DNA of 49,026 bases from an uncultured Acetobacteraceae bacterium (GTDB lineage: Bacteria; Pseudomonadota; Alphaproteobacteria; Acetobacterales; Acetobacteraceae): positions 1 through 49,026 of the forward strand of contig CAIYDT010000138.1 in assembly GCA_903924985.1 (NCBI GenBank), in the 5' to 3' direction. Under the pieces are notes generated by a model. It ran no database searches. It saw only the letters and a list, made by a program, of their open reading frames with translations, and had not been told where the DNA came from. The position numbers and the translations under genes were made by a program. Below, in pieces: positions 35,048 through 43,888 of the stretch (within the stretch, counting starts at the first letter, position 1; every line of letters starts with the position of its first letter).

Positions 35048-36016
35048 ATGATCCCACCCCGCGAATCGCTGACCGTTTGCTTCGCCCACGCCGCCTATCA
35101 GATGAAAGCCTGCTGGGACGCCCTGAACACCGGCATCGCCAGCTTCGAGGTGCGGGAACGCGCCGAACTCGACCGGCGCGCGCATGAGGCGGACGTGATC
35201 GTGGCGTCCGGCATGTGGCACAACGGACTGATCCAATCGGCTACAAAACTGTCGTTTATCCAGTCCATCAGCTCCGGCACCGACCAATACGACAAGCCGG
35301 CACTCGCCTCGCACGGTATTCGGCTGGCCAGTGCGGCGGGGGTGAATGCAAGGGCGGTCGCCGAACACGCCATCAGCCTGATCCTGGCGATGGCTCGCCG
35401 CCTGCCGGAGGCGCGCGACAATCAGGCGCAGCGCGTCTGGCGCGGCATGATCGGCGATCTGACACAGCGCGAGGACGAACTCGGCGGCAAAACCCTGATC
35501 GTCGTCGGCCTCGGGCGCATCGGCGGGCGGCTTGCTCGGCTGGCCAAAGCGTTCGACATGAACGTGATCGGATTCCGCCGCGATCCCTCTTCTGGGGCGG
35601 CGGATGCCGACAGCGTGCACGCACTGGCGGAACTGGGCGATCATCTGCCGATAGCCGATTTCGTCGCGCTCACCTGCCCGCTGACCCCGGAGACGAAGCA
35701 CGTGATCAACGCGGCCTCGCTGGGTCGCATGCGGAAGTCCACCTATCTGGTGAACGTCGCCCGCGGCGGCTGCGTGGACGAACCCGCGCTGATCGCGGCG
35801 CTACAAGCCGGCGCCATCGCGGGTGCCGCGCTGGACTGCACCGACCCGGAACCTCCGGAAGCGGCGTCCCCGCTCTGGGCGATGCCGAACGTGCTGATCA
35901 CGCCGCACACCGGCGGCGAAACCACCCAGTACGAGAATAACGTCAACGACATCCTGCTGGAAAACCTGAACCGCCTCTGGCGCGGGGAAACCGAGCTGCG
36001 GAATCAGATTGTTTAG
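35048..36016 (+). CDS. D-2-hydroxyacid dehydrogenase
   Basis: A 322-residue NAD(P)-dependent dehydrogenase. The Rossmann motif GLGRIG is at 154-159, with the catalytic triad Arg239 (NVARGG), Glu268 (DPEPP) and His287 (TPHTGG). It interconverts 2-oxo acids and D-2-hydroxy acids. Its stop codon abuts that of the convergent SRPBCC gene with no gap. The substrate side (MWHNGLIQSA, SSGTDQYD) looks typical of the glyoxylate/hydroxypyruvate reductase-like group, but specificity is unproven. Confidence 0.88.
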   Translation: MIPPRESLTVCFAHAAYQMKACWDALNTGIASFEVRERAELDRRAHEADVIVASGMWHNGLIQSATKLSFIQSISSGTDQYDKPALASHGIRLASAAGVNARAVAEHAISLILAMARRLPEARDNQAQRVWRGMIGDLTQREDELGGKTLIVVGLGRIGGRLARLAKAFDMNVIGFRRDPSSGAADADSVHALAELGDHLPIADFVALTCPLTPETKHVINAASLGRMRKSTYLVNVARGGCVDEPALIAALQAGAIAGAALDCTDPEPPEAASPLWAMPNVLITPHTGGETTQYENNVNDILLENLNRLWRGETELRNQIV

Positions 36017-36433
36017 TTACGCCAGTCCGAGGGCTTTCTTCATCGCCCGCAGATTGCCGCGCAGGTTGCGGGTGTAGCGGGCGGTGATGTCCTCATCCGT
36101 CTGCCCCTCAGACGGGCTGAGGTGCATGATCAGGGTGATGCGCGTGGTGTTATCGTCCAGCGGGATGGCGGCGACGGTGGAGCGGTAATCCGCCATCTCC
36201 GGCCGGTCGACCATGGTGTAGGTGTAGGAATACTGCGAACTGGCGGCGAGGCGTTCTTTCACCACGCGGCCCTCGGGCATGTTCAGGGTGCGGATTTTGC
36301 CGAAGGGGGTGTCCTCGACGGACTCCTTCTCGACCAGAACGGCCCATTTGCGGATGCCAGCGAAGTCGCCGATCACGCCCCAGACCTTGTCGGCGGGGAG
36401 GTTGACATCTTCGAAGGTAGATACGTCGGCCAT
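36017..36433 (-). CDS. SRPBCC-family ligand-binding protein
   Basis: A 138-residue START/SRPBCC-fold protein similar to polyketide cyclase/dehydrase families. It shows the usual N-terminal VNLPADKVWGVIGDFAGIRKWA, a central beta region (SYTYTMVDRPEM) and the C-terminal long helix (NLRGNLRAMKKALG). These proteins bind hydrophobic ligands in a deep cavity. No catalytic signature stands out. It is divergent from glcD and directly convergent with the dehydrogenase gene. Confidence 0.8.
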   Translation of the reverse strand: MADVSTFEDVNLPADKVWGVIGDFAGIRKWAVLVEKESVEDTPFGKIRTLNMPEGRVVKERLAASSQYSYTYTMVDRPEMADYRSTVAAIPLDDNTTRITLIMHLSPSEGQTDEDITARYTRNLRGNLRAMKKALGLA

Positions 36434-36557
36434 GGCGGGTTTCCTTCTCTGCGTTTCTGTTTGTGCCGCTATTCATACGTCCAGGCGGCGTGGCGGTAAA
36501 ATCCCGGTTGCCCGAGCGGCGCTCAAGCGCCATCTTCCTGGACGAGGGAGACACCCT

Positions 36558-38003
36558 ATGATCCGCCTGCCCGCCCCCAAGCGCGACGTCCTCGCCCGCC
36601 GCGACGCCATTGTCGCCGGCCTGCGCGATTTGCTGCCGGAAACCGGCTTGATCGCCGATTCCTTGCGGCTCAAGCCGTACGAGACCGACGGCTTGTCCGC
36701 CTACCGTCAGATGCCGCTCGCCGTGGCTCTGCCGGAGACCACCGAACAAGTCGCGGATGTGCTGCGCTTCTGCCACCAGAACGGCGTGCGGGTAGTGCCG
36801 CGCGGCGCCGGCACGTCCCTGTCAGGCGGCGCGCTGCCGATGGAGGACGCGGTTGTCGTGGGCCTGATGCGAATGAACCGCATCCTGGACATCGACTACG
36901 CCGACCGCGTGGCCACGGTGCAGGCGGGCGTGACCAATATCGGCATCACCAACGCCGTCGCCGGCAACGGGTTTTTCTATGCGCCGGATCCGTCGTCGCA
37001 ACTCGCCTGCATGATCGGCGGCAACGTCAACATGAACTCCGGCGGGGCGCATTGCCTGAAATACGGGGTCACCGCCAATAACCTGCTCGGCCTGAAAATC
37101 GTGACCATCGAGGGCGAAATCCTCGACATCGGCGGCGCCCACCTCGACGCCGCCGGCTACGACTGGCTCGGCCTGCTGACCGGCAGCGAGGGCATGCTGG
37201 CCATCGTGACCGAAGTCAACGTCCGCATCCTTCGCTCGCCCGAGGGTGCCCGCGCCATGCTGGCGGCCTTCACGTCCAACGAAATCGCCGGTGGTTGCGT
37301 GGATGCGATCATCGCCTCCGGCATCATCCCGGTGGCGCTGGAATTCATGGACCGCCCCGCCATCCACGCCTGCGAGGCCTTCGCCCATGCCGGCTACCCG
37401 CTGGACGCGGAAGCCATGCTGATCATCGAGGTCGAGGGCAGCGTCGCCGAACAGGACGATCTGCTGGACCGCCTGAAAGCCATCTGCCAGCGCTTCGATC
37501 CCATCAGCCTGCGCGTGTCCCAGTCGGCGGAGGAATCGGCCGCGATCTGGAAGGGCCGCAAGGGCGCGTTCGGCGCGGTCGGGCGCATCAGCCCCGACTA
37601 CCTGTGCATGGACGGCACCATCCCCACCTCCCGCCTGCCGGAGGTGCTGCGCCGCATCGGCGAAATGTCGGACAGCTACGGGCTGAAAGTGGCCAACATC
37701 TTCCATGCCGGGGACGGCAACCTGCACCCGCTGATCATGTTCGACGCCAACGACCCCTCCAGCTTCCACAAGGCGGAAACGTTTGGGGCGGATATTTTGA
37801 AGCTGTGCGTCGAGGTCGGCGGCTGCCTGACCGGCGAGCACGGCGTGGGCGTCGAAAAGCGCGACCTCATGCCGGTGCAGTTCGCGCCGCATGAGCTGGA
37901 CCAGCAGCGCATGATCAAATCGGCGTTCGACCCGGAGTGGTTGCTGAACCCGAGCAAGGTGTTCCCGCTGGTCGAACCCGTGGCGCTGGCGCAAGCGGCG
38001 TGA
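36558..38003 (+). CDS. glcD: Glycolate oxidase subunit GlcD (FAD-linked)
   Basis: A 481-residue flavoprotein. It has the FAD_binding_4 domain (VVPRGAGTSLSGGALP, about 80-95; PDPSSQLACMIGGNVN) and a C-terminal FAD-oxidase domain with IFHAGDGNLHPLI and GEHGVG. It oxidises glycolate to glyoxylate with GlcE and GlcF at the membrane. ATG 36558 follows GAGGGAG by about 9 bp; the open frame upstream reaches into the SRPBCC gene on the other strand and is ignored. The stop overlaps the glcE GTG by 4 bp. Confidence 0.92.
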   Translation: MIRLPAPKRDVLARRDAIVAGLRDLLPETGLIADSLRLKPYETDGLSAYRQMPLAVALPETTEQVADVLRFCHQNGVRVVPRGAGTSLSGGALPMEDAVVVGLMRMNRILDIDYADRVATVQAGVTNIGITNAVAGNGFFYAPDPSSQLACMIGGNVNMNSGGAHCLKYGVTANNLLGLKIVTIEGEILDIGGAHLDAAGYDWLGLLTGSEGMLAIVTEVNVRILRSPEGARAMLAAFTSNEIAGGCVDAIIASGIIPVALEFMDRPAIHACEAFAHAGYPLDAEAMLIIEVEGSVAEQDDLLDRLKAICQRFDPISLRVSQSAEESAAIWKGRKGAFGAVGRISPDYLCMDGTIPTSRLPEVLRRIGEMSDSYGLKVANIFHAGDGNLHPLIMFDANDPSSFHKAETFGADILKLCVEVGGCLTGEHGVGVEKRDLMPVQFAPHELDQQRMIKSAFDPEWLLNPSKVFPLVEPVALAQAA

Positions 38004-39184
38004 GGCTGGCGTTGCTTCCGGTCAATGAAGCCGGGGTTCAGGACGCGGTTTCCAGGGCCACGGCGGAGCGGGAGCCTCTGCTGGTCCAAGGCAACGGCAC
38101 CAAAGCCGGCATGCTGCGTCCGGTCCAGGCGGCGCGCGTGCTGTCCACCGCCGGCCTGTCCGGGATCACGCTGTATTCCCCCAGCGAGCTGATCGTCTCC
38201 GCCCTGGCCGGGACGCCGCTGCCGGAGATCGAGGCCGCTCTGGCCGAGAAAGGCCAGCAACTCACGGCCGAACCACCGGACCTGTCGCGGCTGCTGGGTG
38301 CCACCGGCAAGCCGCAGACCATCGGCGGGATCACCGCCACCAACCTGTCAGGCCCGCGCCGCGTCGCCTGGGGTGCCATGCGCGACCACGTCATGGGCAT
38401 TCGCGCGGTCAGCGGGCGGGGGGAGGTCATCCACTCCGGCGGCCGGGTGCTGAAGAACGTCACCGGCCTGGACCTGTGCAAGCTTTTCACCGGCAGTCAT
38501 GGCACCCTGGGGGTCATCACCGAGGTCACCTTGAAGGTGCTGCCCGCGTCAGAATCCTCCGGCACGCTGGTGCTGCCCGGCCTTGACGCGCGATTGGCCG
38601 TGACCGCCCTGTCAGCCGCGCTCGGCTCCCCCTACGGCGTGTCCGGCGCCGCATGGCTGCCGGCATACGAAGGCTTCTCCGGACCCGTGGCGCTGGTGCG
38701 GATCGAGGATTTCACGGCATCCGTTGCCTACCGCACCGAGAAGCTGCGCACCGAGTTGGGCATTGCCGGCACCGACATCCTGGACGCCGTGGCATCCCGA
38801 GCGGTGTGGGCGGCGGTGCGGGATGCCGCGCCGTTGCCGGCAGCGGACACGGATGCGGTCTGGCGGATTTCTGTCAGACCCTCCGCCGGACCGGATGTGC
38901 TGGGCGCGGTTGCCCCGGCTGGAATCCGCGGCTTCCTCGATTGGGGCGGCGGGCTGGTGTGGCTGGCGGGCCCGGCGTCGTTGGAAGCGCATCGCCAGAT
39001 TGAAGCCGCCGCGCGCAACGCCGGAGGTACCTGGACGTTGCTGCGCGCGCCGGACAGCCTGCGGAACGCGGTCGCCGTCGTGCCACCGGAGGCTTTGGCG
39101 CTGGCGGCGATCGGGCGCCGGGTGAAGGCGGCGCTGGATCCCGCCGGTATTCTCAATCCCGGCCGCATGTACGCGGGAGTATAG
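38000..39184 (+). CDS. glcE: Glycolate oxidase subunit GlcE (FAD-binding)
   Basis: A 394-residue subunit starting at GTG 38000, overlapping the glcD stop. The FAD-binding half includes LTAEPPDLSRLLG, TIGGITATNLSGPRR and the GSHGTLGVITEVTLKV segment. The C-terminus ends ALDPAGILNPGRMY as in the family. It is the second flavin-domain subunit of the glycolate oxidase complex. The next gene in the operon is not glcF but a small membrane protein beginning 6 bp downstream. Confidence 0.9.
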   Translation: MRLALLPVNEAGVQDAVSRATAEREPLLVQGNGTKAGMLRPVQAARVLSTAGLSGITLYSPSELIVSALAGTPLPEIEAALAEKGQQLTAEPPDLSRLLGATGKPQTIGGITATNLSGPRRVAWGAMRDHVMGIRAVSGRGEVIHSGGRVLKNVTGLDLCKLFTGSHGTLGVITEVTLKVLPASESSGTLVLPGLDARLAVTALSAALGSPYGVSGAAWLPAYEGFSGPVALVRIEDFTASVAYRTEKLRTELGIAGTDILDAVASRAVWAAVRDAAPLPAADTDAVWRISVRPSAGPDVLGAVAPAGIRGFLDWGGGLVWLAGPASLEAHRQIEAAARNAGGTWTLLRAPDSLRNAVAVVPPEALALAAIGRRVKAALDPAGILNPGRMYAGV

Positions 39185-39189
39185 GGGGG

Positions 39190-39459
39190 GTGCATATACC
39201 GACCTGGCTCGACATGTTGCTGCTAATTGGGACCTTCATCATGACCTCCCTGCAGCACCGGTTGATCAACCCGAAGTACGGTCCGGTACTGAACGTCCGC
39301 TTTGGGCTAATGGCGCTTTGTTGGGTCCTGATGGCACTGACGGCTGTTTTGAATCAGCATGCCGGTTGGACATCCATCGGTCTGTTCCTGGCTGCTTTAT
39401 CGTGCGTGGCCATTGCTGTACACTTGCAACGTATGATGCCGCCAAAACAGCAGGACTGA
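39190..39459 (+). CDS. Small three-helix membrane protein in the glc operon
   Basis: An 89-residue protein starting at GTG 39190 behind a G7 tract. Three hydrophobic segments (about 6-20, 39-55 and 61-78) and a basic C-terminus (HLQRMMPPKQQD) are visible. I recognise no family. The TGA overlaps the glcF ATG (TGATG), so it is translated as part of the operon. It may anchor GlcDEF to the membrane or couple it to the quinone pool; this is inference from position. Confidence 0.7.
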   Translation: MHIPTWLDMLLLIGTFIMTSLQHRLINPKYGPVLNVRFGLMALCWVLMALTAVLNQHAGWTSIGLFLAALSCVAIAVHLQRMMPPKQQD

Positions 39460-40751
39460 TGCAAACCAATTTCACAGCGGATCAGCTGCGGGATCCCGAT
39501 ATCGCATCGTCCAACCAGGTGCTGCGAACCTGCGTGCATTGCGGCTTCTGCACCGCCACCTGCCCAACGTTCCTGCTGCTGGGCGATGAACTCGATAGCC
39601 CGCGCGGCCGAATCTACCTGATCAAGGACATGCTGGAGACCGGCCGCCCCGCGACCGAGGCGGTGGTGCGCCACGTCGATCGCTGCCTCTCCTGCCTGTC
39701 CTGCATGACCACCTGCCCATCGGGCGTGAACTACATGCACCTGGTGGATCACGCGCGCACCTACATCGAAAACACCTACCAGCGTCCCTTCGCCGAACGG
39801 GTGCTGCGCGGTGTGCTGGGCGCGATCATTCCCCGGCCGTGGCTGTTTCGCGTCGCGCTGCTGGGGGCGCGTGTGGCGCGACCGCTGGCGGGCCTGATTC
39901 CTGGCCAGACCATGCTGGCGCAGCGCCTGCGCGCCATGCTGGCATTGGCACCCTCGTCCGTGCCGGGACCGAGTGCGGTGGAAAAGCCGAGTATTCATCG
40001 GGCGGTGGGTGTTCGCAAAGCCCGCGTCGCGCTGCTGGCCGGCTGCGCCCAGCAGGTGCTGTCGCCATCCATCAATGAGGCAACGATCCGGCTGCTGACC
40101 CGTTTGGGCGTCGAAGTCGTCGTCGCTCGGGAAGCCGGGTGCTGCGGCTCTCTCAACCACCACATGGGCCACCACGACGCCGCCATGTCCCGAGCGCGCG
40201 CCAATATCGAAGCGTGGAGCAAGGAGAATGTGGACGCCATTATCGTTAACGCCTCCGGCTGCGGCACGACCATCAAGGACTACGGCTTCATGTTCCGCGA
40301 CGATCCATTACGCCGGAAGGCGGAAGCGGTTGCCGCCCTGGCCAAGGATATTACCGAGTTCCTGATTGGGTTCGGCTATGCGCCCACGCGGGACAAGCCG
40401 GACCTGACGGTCGCGTACCATGCCGCGTGCAGCCTGCAACATGGGCAGAAGGTGACAGCCGACCCCAAGACGCTACTGACGCGCGCCGGCTTCCGGGTGG
40501 TTGAACCCGCCGAGGGACATATATGTTGCGGCTCCGCCGGCACCTACAATTTGCTGCAACCGGTCATCGCCAACCAGCTTCGGGCGCGCAAGCTGGGCAA
40601 TATCAAGGCAACCAAGCCCGATTTGATCGCGGCGGGTAATATCGGCTGCCTGACGCAACTGGCCGGGGACGAGCTGCCCGTCGTGCACACCATCGAGCTG
40701 CTGGACTGGATGGCGGGCGGGCCGAAACCCGCCGTCGTGCCATGCGACTGA
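39459..40751 (+). CDS. glcF: Glycolate oxidase iron-sulfur subunit GlcF
   Basis: A 430-residue protein with two 4Fe-4S ferredoxin motifs, CVHCGFCTATCP (Cys25, 28, 31, 35) and CLSCLSCMTTCP (Cys76, 79, 82, 86). Two CCG domains follow (CCGSLNH, CCGSAGTYN). It carries electrons from GlcD/GlcE to the respiratory chain. Start ATG 39459 overlaps the upstream stop. The 3' end overlaps the TPR gene by 10 bp. The ORF is open further upstream, but that part is the small membrane protein in another frame. Confidence 0.93.
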   Translation: MQTNFTADQLRDPDIASSNQVLRTCVHCGFCTATCPTFLLLGDELDSPRGRIYLIKDMLETGRPATEAVVRHVDRCLSCLSCMTTCPSGVNYMHLVDHARTYIENTYQRPFAERVLRGVLGAIIPRPWLFRVALLGARVARPLAGLIPGQTMLAQRLRAMLALAPSSVPGPSAVEKPSIHRAVGVRKARVALLAGCAQQVLSPSINEATIRLLTRLGVEVVVAREAGCCGSLNHHMGHHDAAMSRARANIEAWSKENVDAIIVNASGCGTTIKDYGFMFRDDPLRRKAEAVAALAKDITEFLIGFGYAPTRDKPDLTVAYHAACSLQHGQKVTADPKTLLTRAGFRVVEPAEGHICCGSAGTYNLLQPVIANQLRARKLGNIKATKPDLIAAGNIGCLTQLAGDELPVVHTIELLDWMAGGPKPAVVPCD

Positions 40752-41290
40752 TCGTCCTGCTGTGCGTGCTGCTCCCCGGTCTGGCCTTCGGCCAAACCCC
40801 GGCGGAAAAGCGGGCAGAGGTCGACAAATTGCTGCAATCCTTGAAGGACGCGCCGAGCAGCGAGGCCGCGGCGCCGCTGGAGCAACGTATTCAGCAACTC
40901 TGGATCGATGGCGGCACCGCGGCGGTGACGCTGCTGATGCATCGCGGTCTGCGGGAGCTGAAAGCCGAAACGACCGACGAAGCGATCGAGACTTTTAACG
41001 ACGTTATCGTGCTCGACCCCACTTTGGCCGAAGCCTTTCACCAGCGCGGCATCGCGCGGTTTCAGGCCGGCGACACCGCGGGGGCAGTCGCCGATTTTCA
41101 GCAAACCCTGAAGCTGGAGCCTCGGGAGTTCGCGACCTGGAAAACGCTGGCGGATATCGCGACGACGCGCGAGGACTGGGCCGGCGCCTATGCCGCGTGG
41201 CAGAAAGTGATGGAGCTCGATCCGAAAACCCCCAACGGCTCGGAACGCCTGCGTGAGCTGAAGCGCAAGGCCGTTGGGGAGGATACGTAG
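40742..41290 (+). CDS. Exported TPR-repeat protein
   Basis: A 182-residue protein with a signal peptide (MRLIVLLCVLLPGLAFG, cleavage near residue 18). Two or three tetratricopeptide repeats follow, with the characteristic TDEAIETFNDVIVLDPTLAE and AFHQRGIARFQAGD. It should be periplasmic and a protein-binding scaffold. It begins 10 bp inside glcF and so belongs to the same transcript, but a direct role with glycolate oxidase is not known. Confidence 0.78.
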   Translation: MRLIVLLCVLLPGLAFGQTPAEKRAEVDKLLQSLKDAPSSEAAAPLEQRIQQLWIDGGTAAVTLLMHRGLRELKAETTDEAIETFNDVIVLDPTLAEAFHQRGIARFQAGDTAGAVADFQQTLKLEPREFATWKTLADIATTREDWAGAYAAWQKVMELDPKTPNGSERLRELKRKAVGEDT

Positions 41291-41293
41291 CGG

Positions 41294-42424
41294 TCAGCCG
41301 ACCTCGTCGGCCAATCGTTGCAGATAATAGGCGGGATCGCCGAACAGGCGTTCGATGACCATGCAGCGGCGGAAGTAGTGGCCGACGGCGTATTCCTCGG
41401 TCATGCCGATGCCGCCGTGCATCTGCACCGCGCTTTGCGACACGTAGCGTCCGGCCTGGCCGACGCCGACCTTGGCCATTGCCATGTCGTGCGCGCGTTC
41501 CACCGGATCGTCGTTTTCCAGGCTCACGGTCGCCAGCATGGCCATGCTGCGACCCTGTTCCTGAGTCATGAACATGTCCGCCATACGATGCTGCACGACC
41601 TGGTAGGTGCCGATGGGGTTGCCGAACTGGACGCGGGTTTTGCTGTATTCCAGCGTCATTTCGTTCATCGCCTCCATCGCGCCGACGGTCTCGGCGGCGG
41701 TGGCGGCGATACCGGCTTCGACAATCTTTTCCACGATCGCCAGGCCCTTGCCGACGGCGCCGAGCACTTCCGTGACCCGTACGTTGGACAACGAGATATC
41801 GGCGGCTCGGGTTTCGTCGCGGGCGATGTAGCCTCGGCGCGCCACGCCCTGGGCATCGGTATCGACCAGGAAGAGCGTGATGCCCTCCGCGTCGTAGCGA
41901 TCGCCTGACGTCCGAGCGCTGACGATCAGCTTATCCGCCGAATCCCCATGCGCCACGACGGTTTTGGAGCCGTCCAGCACCCAGGCGTCACCATCCTTCT
42001 TCGCGGTGGTGACGACATCCGTCAGGTCGTAACGCGCCTGACGCTCGCTATGCGCGAAGGCCAGTTTCAGTTTGCCCTCGGCGATGGCGGGCAGGATCGC
42101 CTGCTTCTGCGCGTCGGTGCCCGCGGCCATGATCGCGGTGCCGCCCAGGATGACGGTGGGGAAATAGGGCTCCACCACCAGCACGCGGCCGAACGCCTGC
42201 ATCGTCAGCATGACCTCCTGCGGGCCGCCGCCGTAGCCGCCGTATTGTTCCGGGAACGGCAATCCGAGAAGGCCGAGTTCCGCGAATTGCGACCACATCG
42301 CCGTGCTCCAGCCCTCGGGCGCGGCGATGTAGGTTTTGCGTTGGGCGAAACTGTAGTTATCGGCCAGCATGCGACTGACGGATTCCAGCAGCAGGCGCTG
42401 GTCGTCGGAGGGTTCGAAGTCCAT
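41294..42424 (-). CDS. Acyl-CoA dehydrogenase, PimD-like small subunit
   Basis: A 376-residue acyl-CoA dehydrogenase starting MDFEPSDDQRLLLESVSRMLADNYSF, the pattern of PimD-type small subunits. Family segments include PEQYGGYGGG and QMHGGIGMTEEYAVGHYFRR. The C-terminus lacks the GTxE motif found in the partner, in keeping with a heteromer in which one subunit lost part of the active site. Its start overlaps the upstream partner's stop. With that partner it would oxidise a long or dicarboxylic acyl-CoA; pimeloyl-CoA is the known case for the family. Confidence 0.85.
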   Translation of the reverse strand: MDFEPSDDQRLLLESVSRMLADNYSFAQRKTYIAAPEGWSTAMWSQFAELGLLGLPFPEQYGGYGGGPQEVMLTMQAFGRVLVVEPYFPTVILGGTAIMAAGTDAQKQAILPAIAEGKLKLAFAHSERQARYDLTDVVTTAKKDGDAWVLDGSKTVVAHGDSADKLIVSARTSGDRYDAEGITLFLVDTDAQGVARRGYIARDETRAADISLSNVRVTEVLGAVGKGLAIVEKIVEAGIAATAAETVGAMEAMNEMTLEYSKTRVQFGNPIGTYQVVQHRMADMFMTQEQGRSMAMLATVSLENDDPVERAHDMAMAKVGVGQAGRYVSQSAVQMHGGIGMTEEYAVGHYFRRCMVIERLFGDPAYYLQRLADEVG

Positions 42425-43626
42425 TACAACCCCAACACGGCTTTGGTGAGGATATTCTTCTGGATCTCATTCGTGCCGCCGTAAATCGACGCCGCACGGA
42501 GAAACAGATACGAACCGACCGAGGCGGACGATGCCTCCAGCATATCGTCGGGCTCGTTCATGGCCGCCAGTTCCTGCGCCCAGATCGGGGTCGCCATCGG
42601 ACCGGCGACGTCGATCGCCAGTTCGGTGGTGGCTTGCAGGAGTTCGGTGCCCTTGACCTTCAGCACGGACGACAGCGGGTCGGGCCGGCCGCCGCCGGCT
42701 TTGTCGTGGGCGGACACGACGCGGTACTGGGTGATTTCAAGCGCCTTCATGTCCACCTGCAACTGCGCCACGCGCTGGCGGAACACCGGGTCGGCGATCA
42801 GCGGCCGGCCGTTGGCGTTGACCTGCCTGGCCATGTCGATCGAGGCGTTCACACGCTCCTTCGATTTGCCAAGCCGCGCGATGCCGGTTCGCTCATTCCC
42901 CAGCAGGAATTTGGCAACGTCCCAGCCTTTGTTTTCCTGGTGGACGAGTTGGTCGGCGGGGACGCGGACATCGTCGAAAAATACCTCATTGAGGTGGTGC
43001 GACCCGTCGATCGAGATGATCGGCCGCACGGTGATCCCCGGCGTTTTCATGTCGACCAGCAGGAAGGAAATACCCTCCTGCCGCTTGCGCGCGTTCGGGT
43101 TGGTGCGGACCAGGAGGAAGCACCAGTCGGCGTGATGTGCGGTGGAGGTCCAGATTTTCTGCCCGTTCACCACGTAGTGGTCGCCGTCCAGCTTCGCCGC
43201 GGTCTTCAACGATGCCAGGTCCGACCCGGCGCCGGGTTCGGAGAACCCCTGGCACCACCAATCGTCGATGTTCGCGGCACGCGGGAGGAAGCGCTTCTTC
43301 TGCGCCTCGGTCCCGAACTGGATCAGCACCGGGCCGATCATCGTGATGTTGAACGACGACAACTCGGGGGCCGGCGCCATCTGGTTTTCTTCCAGGAAGA
43401 TCATCTTCTGGATCGCGGTCCAGCCGGTTCCGCCCCACTCCTTGGGCCAGGACAGGCCGGCCCAGCCCTTGGCGTTCAGGATGCGCTGCCAGCGGACAGT
43501 GTCTTCCTTGCCGGGGTGGTGGCCAAGCTTCATCTTGGCGTGGATGTCGGCGGGGAGGTTTTCGCGGATGAAGGTTCGGACTTCCTCGCGGAAGGCGATC
43601 TCCTCGGGGGTGAAGCGCAGATCCAT
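42424..43626 (-). CDS. Acyl-CoA dehydrogenase, PimC-like large subunit
   Basis: A 400-residue partner starting MDLRFTPEEIAFREEVRTFI, like PimC. It has QGFSEPGAGSDLASL, FFDDVRVPADQLV and the C-terminal SIYGGTNEIQKNI motif that includes the usual active-site region. The TAA overlaps the ATG of the PimD-like gene, a coupling expected of alpha2beta2 dehydrogenases. No PimA-type ligase is nearby; a MaoC-like hydratase gene lies 262 bp upstream on the same strand. The acyl substrate is inferred, not shown. Confidence 0.87.
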   Translation of the reverse strand: MDLRFTPEEIAFREEVRTFIRENLPADIHAKMKLGHHPGKEDTVRWQRILNAKGWAGLSWPKEWGGTGWTAIQKMIFLEENQMAPAPELSSFNITMIGPVLIQFGTEAQKKRFLPRAANIDDWWCQGFSEPGAGSDLASLKTAAKLDGDHYVVNGQKIWTSTAHHADWCFLLVRTNPNARKRQEGISFLLVDMKTPGITVRPIISIDGSHHLNEVFFDDVRVPADQLVHQENKGWDVAKFLLGNERTGIARLGKSKERVNASIDMARQVNANGRPLIADPVFRQRVAQLQVDMKALEITQYRVVSAHDKAGGGRPDPLSSVLKVKGTELLQATTELAIDVAGPMATPIWAQELAAMNEPDDMLEASSASVGSYLFLRAASIYGGTNEIQKNILTKAVLGL

Positions 43627-43888
43627 GGGTTCGGTTCCCTCCTACTGGCGGGTAGCTTAGGCGGGACAACCGGCCGCGTGCAACTATGGGCTACTGGCGT
43701 CCGCGGATTCAGCGCCCCATATTTATCTCGGGGTGGCTGATCCGATTGGTGATCGGGCGACGGTACCGGCCCAGTGCGACTTGGAATTTTCAAGAGCGGG
43801 AACTGACCCGCAAGGACAAAACCCTGGCCAAGACGGCCCCCCTGCCTCCGCGGGGGCAAGCTTTGCTTGTGCTGTCAAAAAAACATCC
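43627..43888. other. 262-bp intergenic gap
   Basis: The gap lies between the PimC-like start and the MaoC-like stop. Apart from a CCCCC/GGGGG stem with the loop TGCCTCCG near 43838-43857 and an A7 run near 43877, I see no gene or recognised element. The stem may help terminate the upstream gene. Confidence 0.35.
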
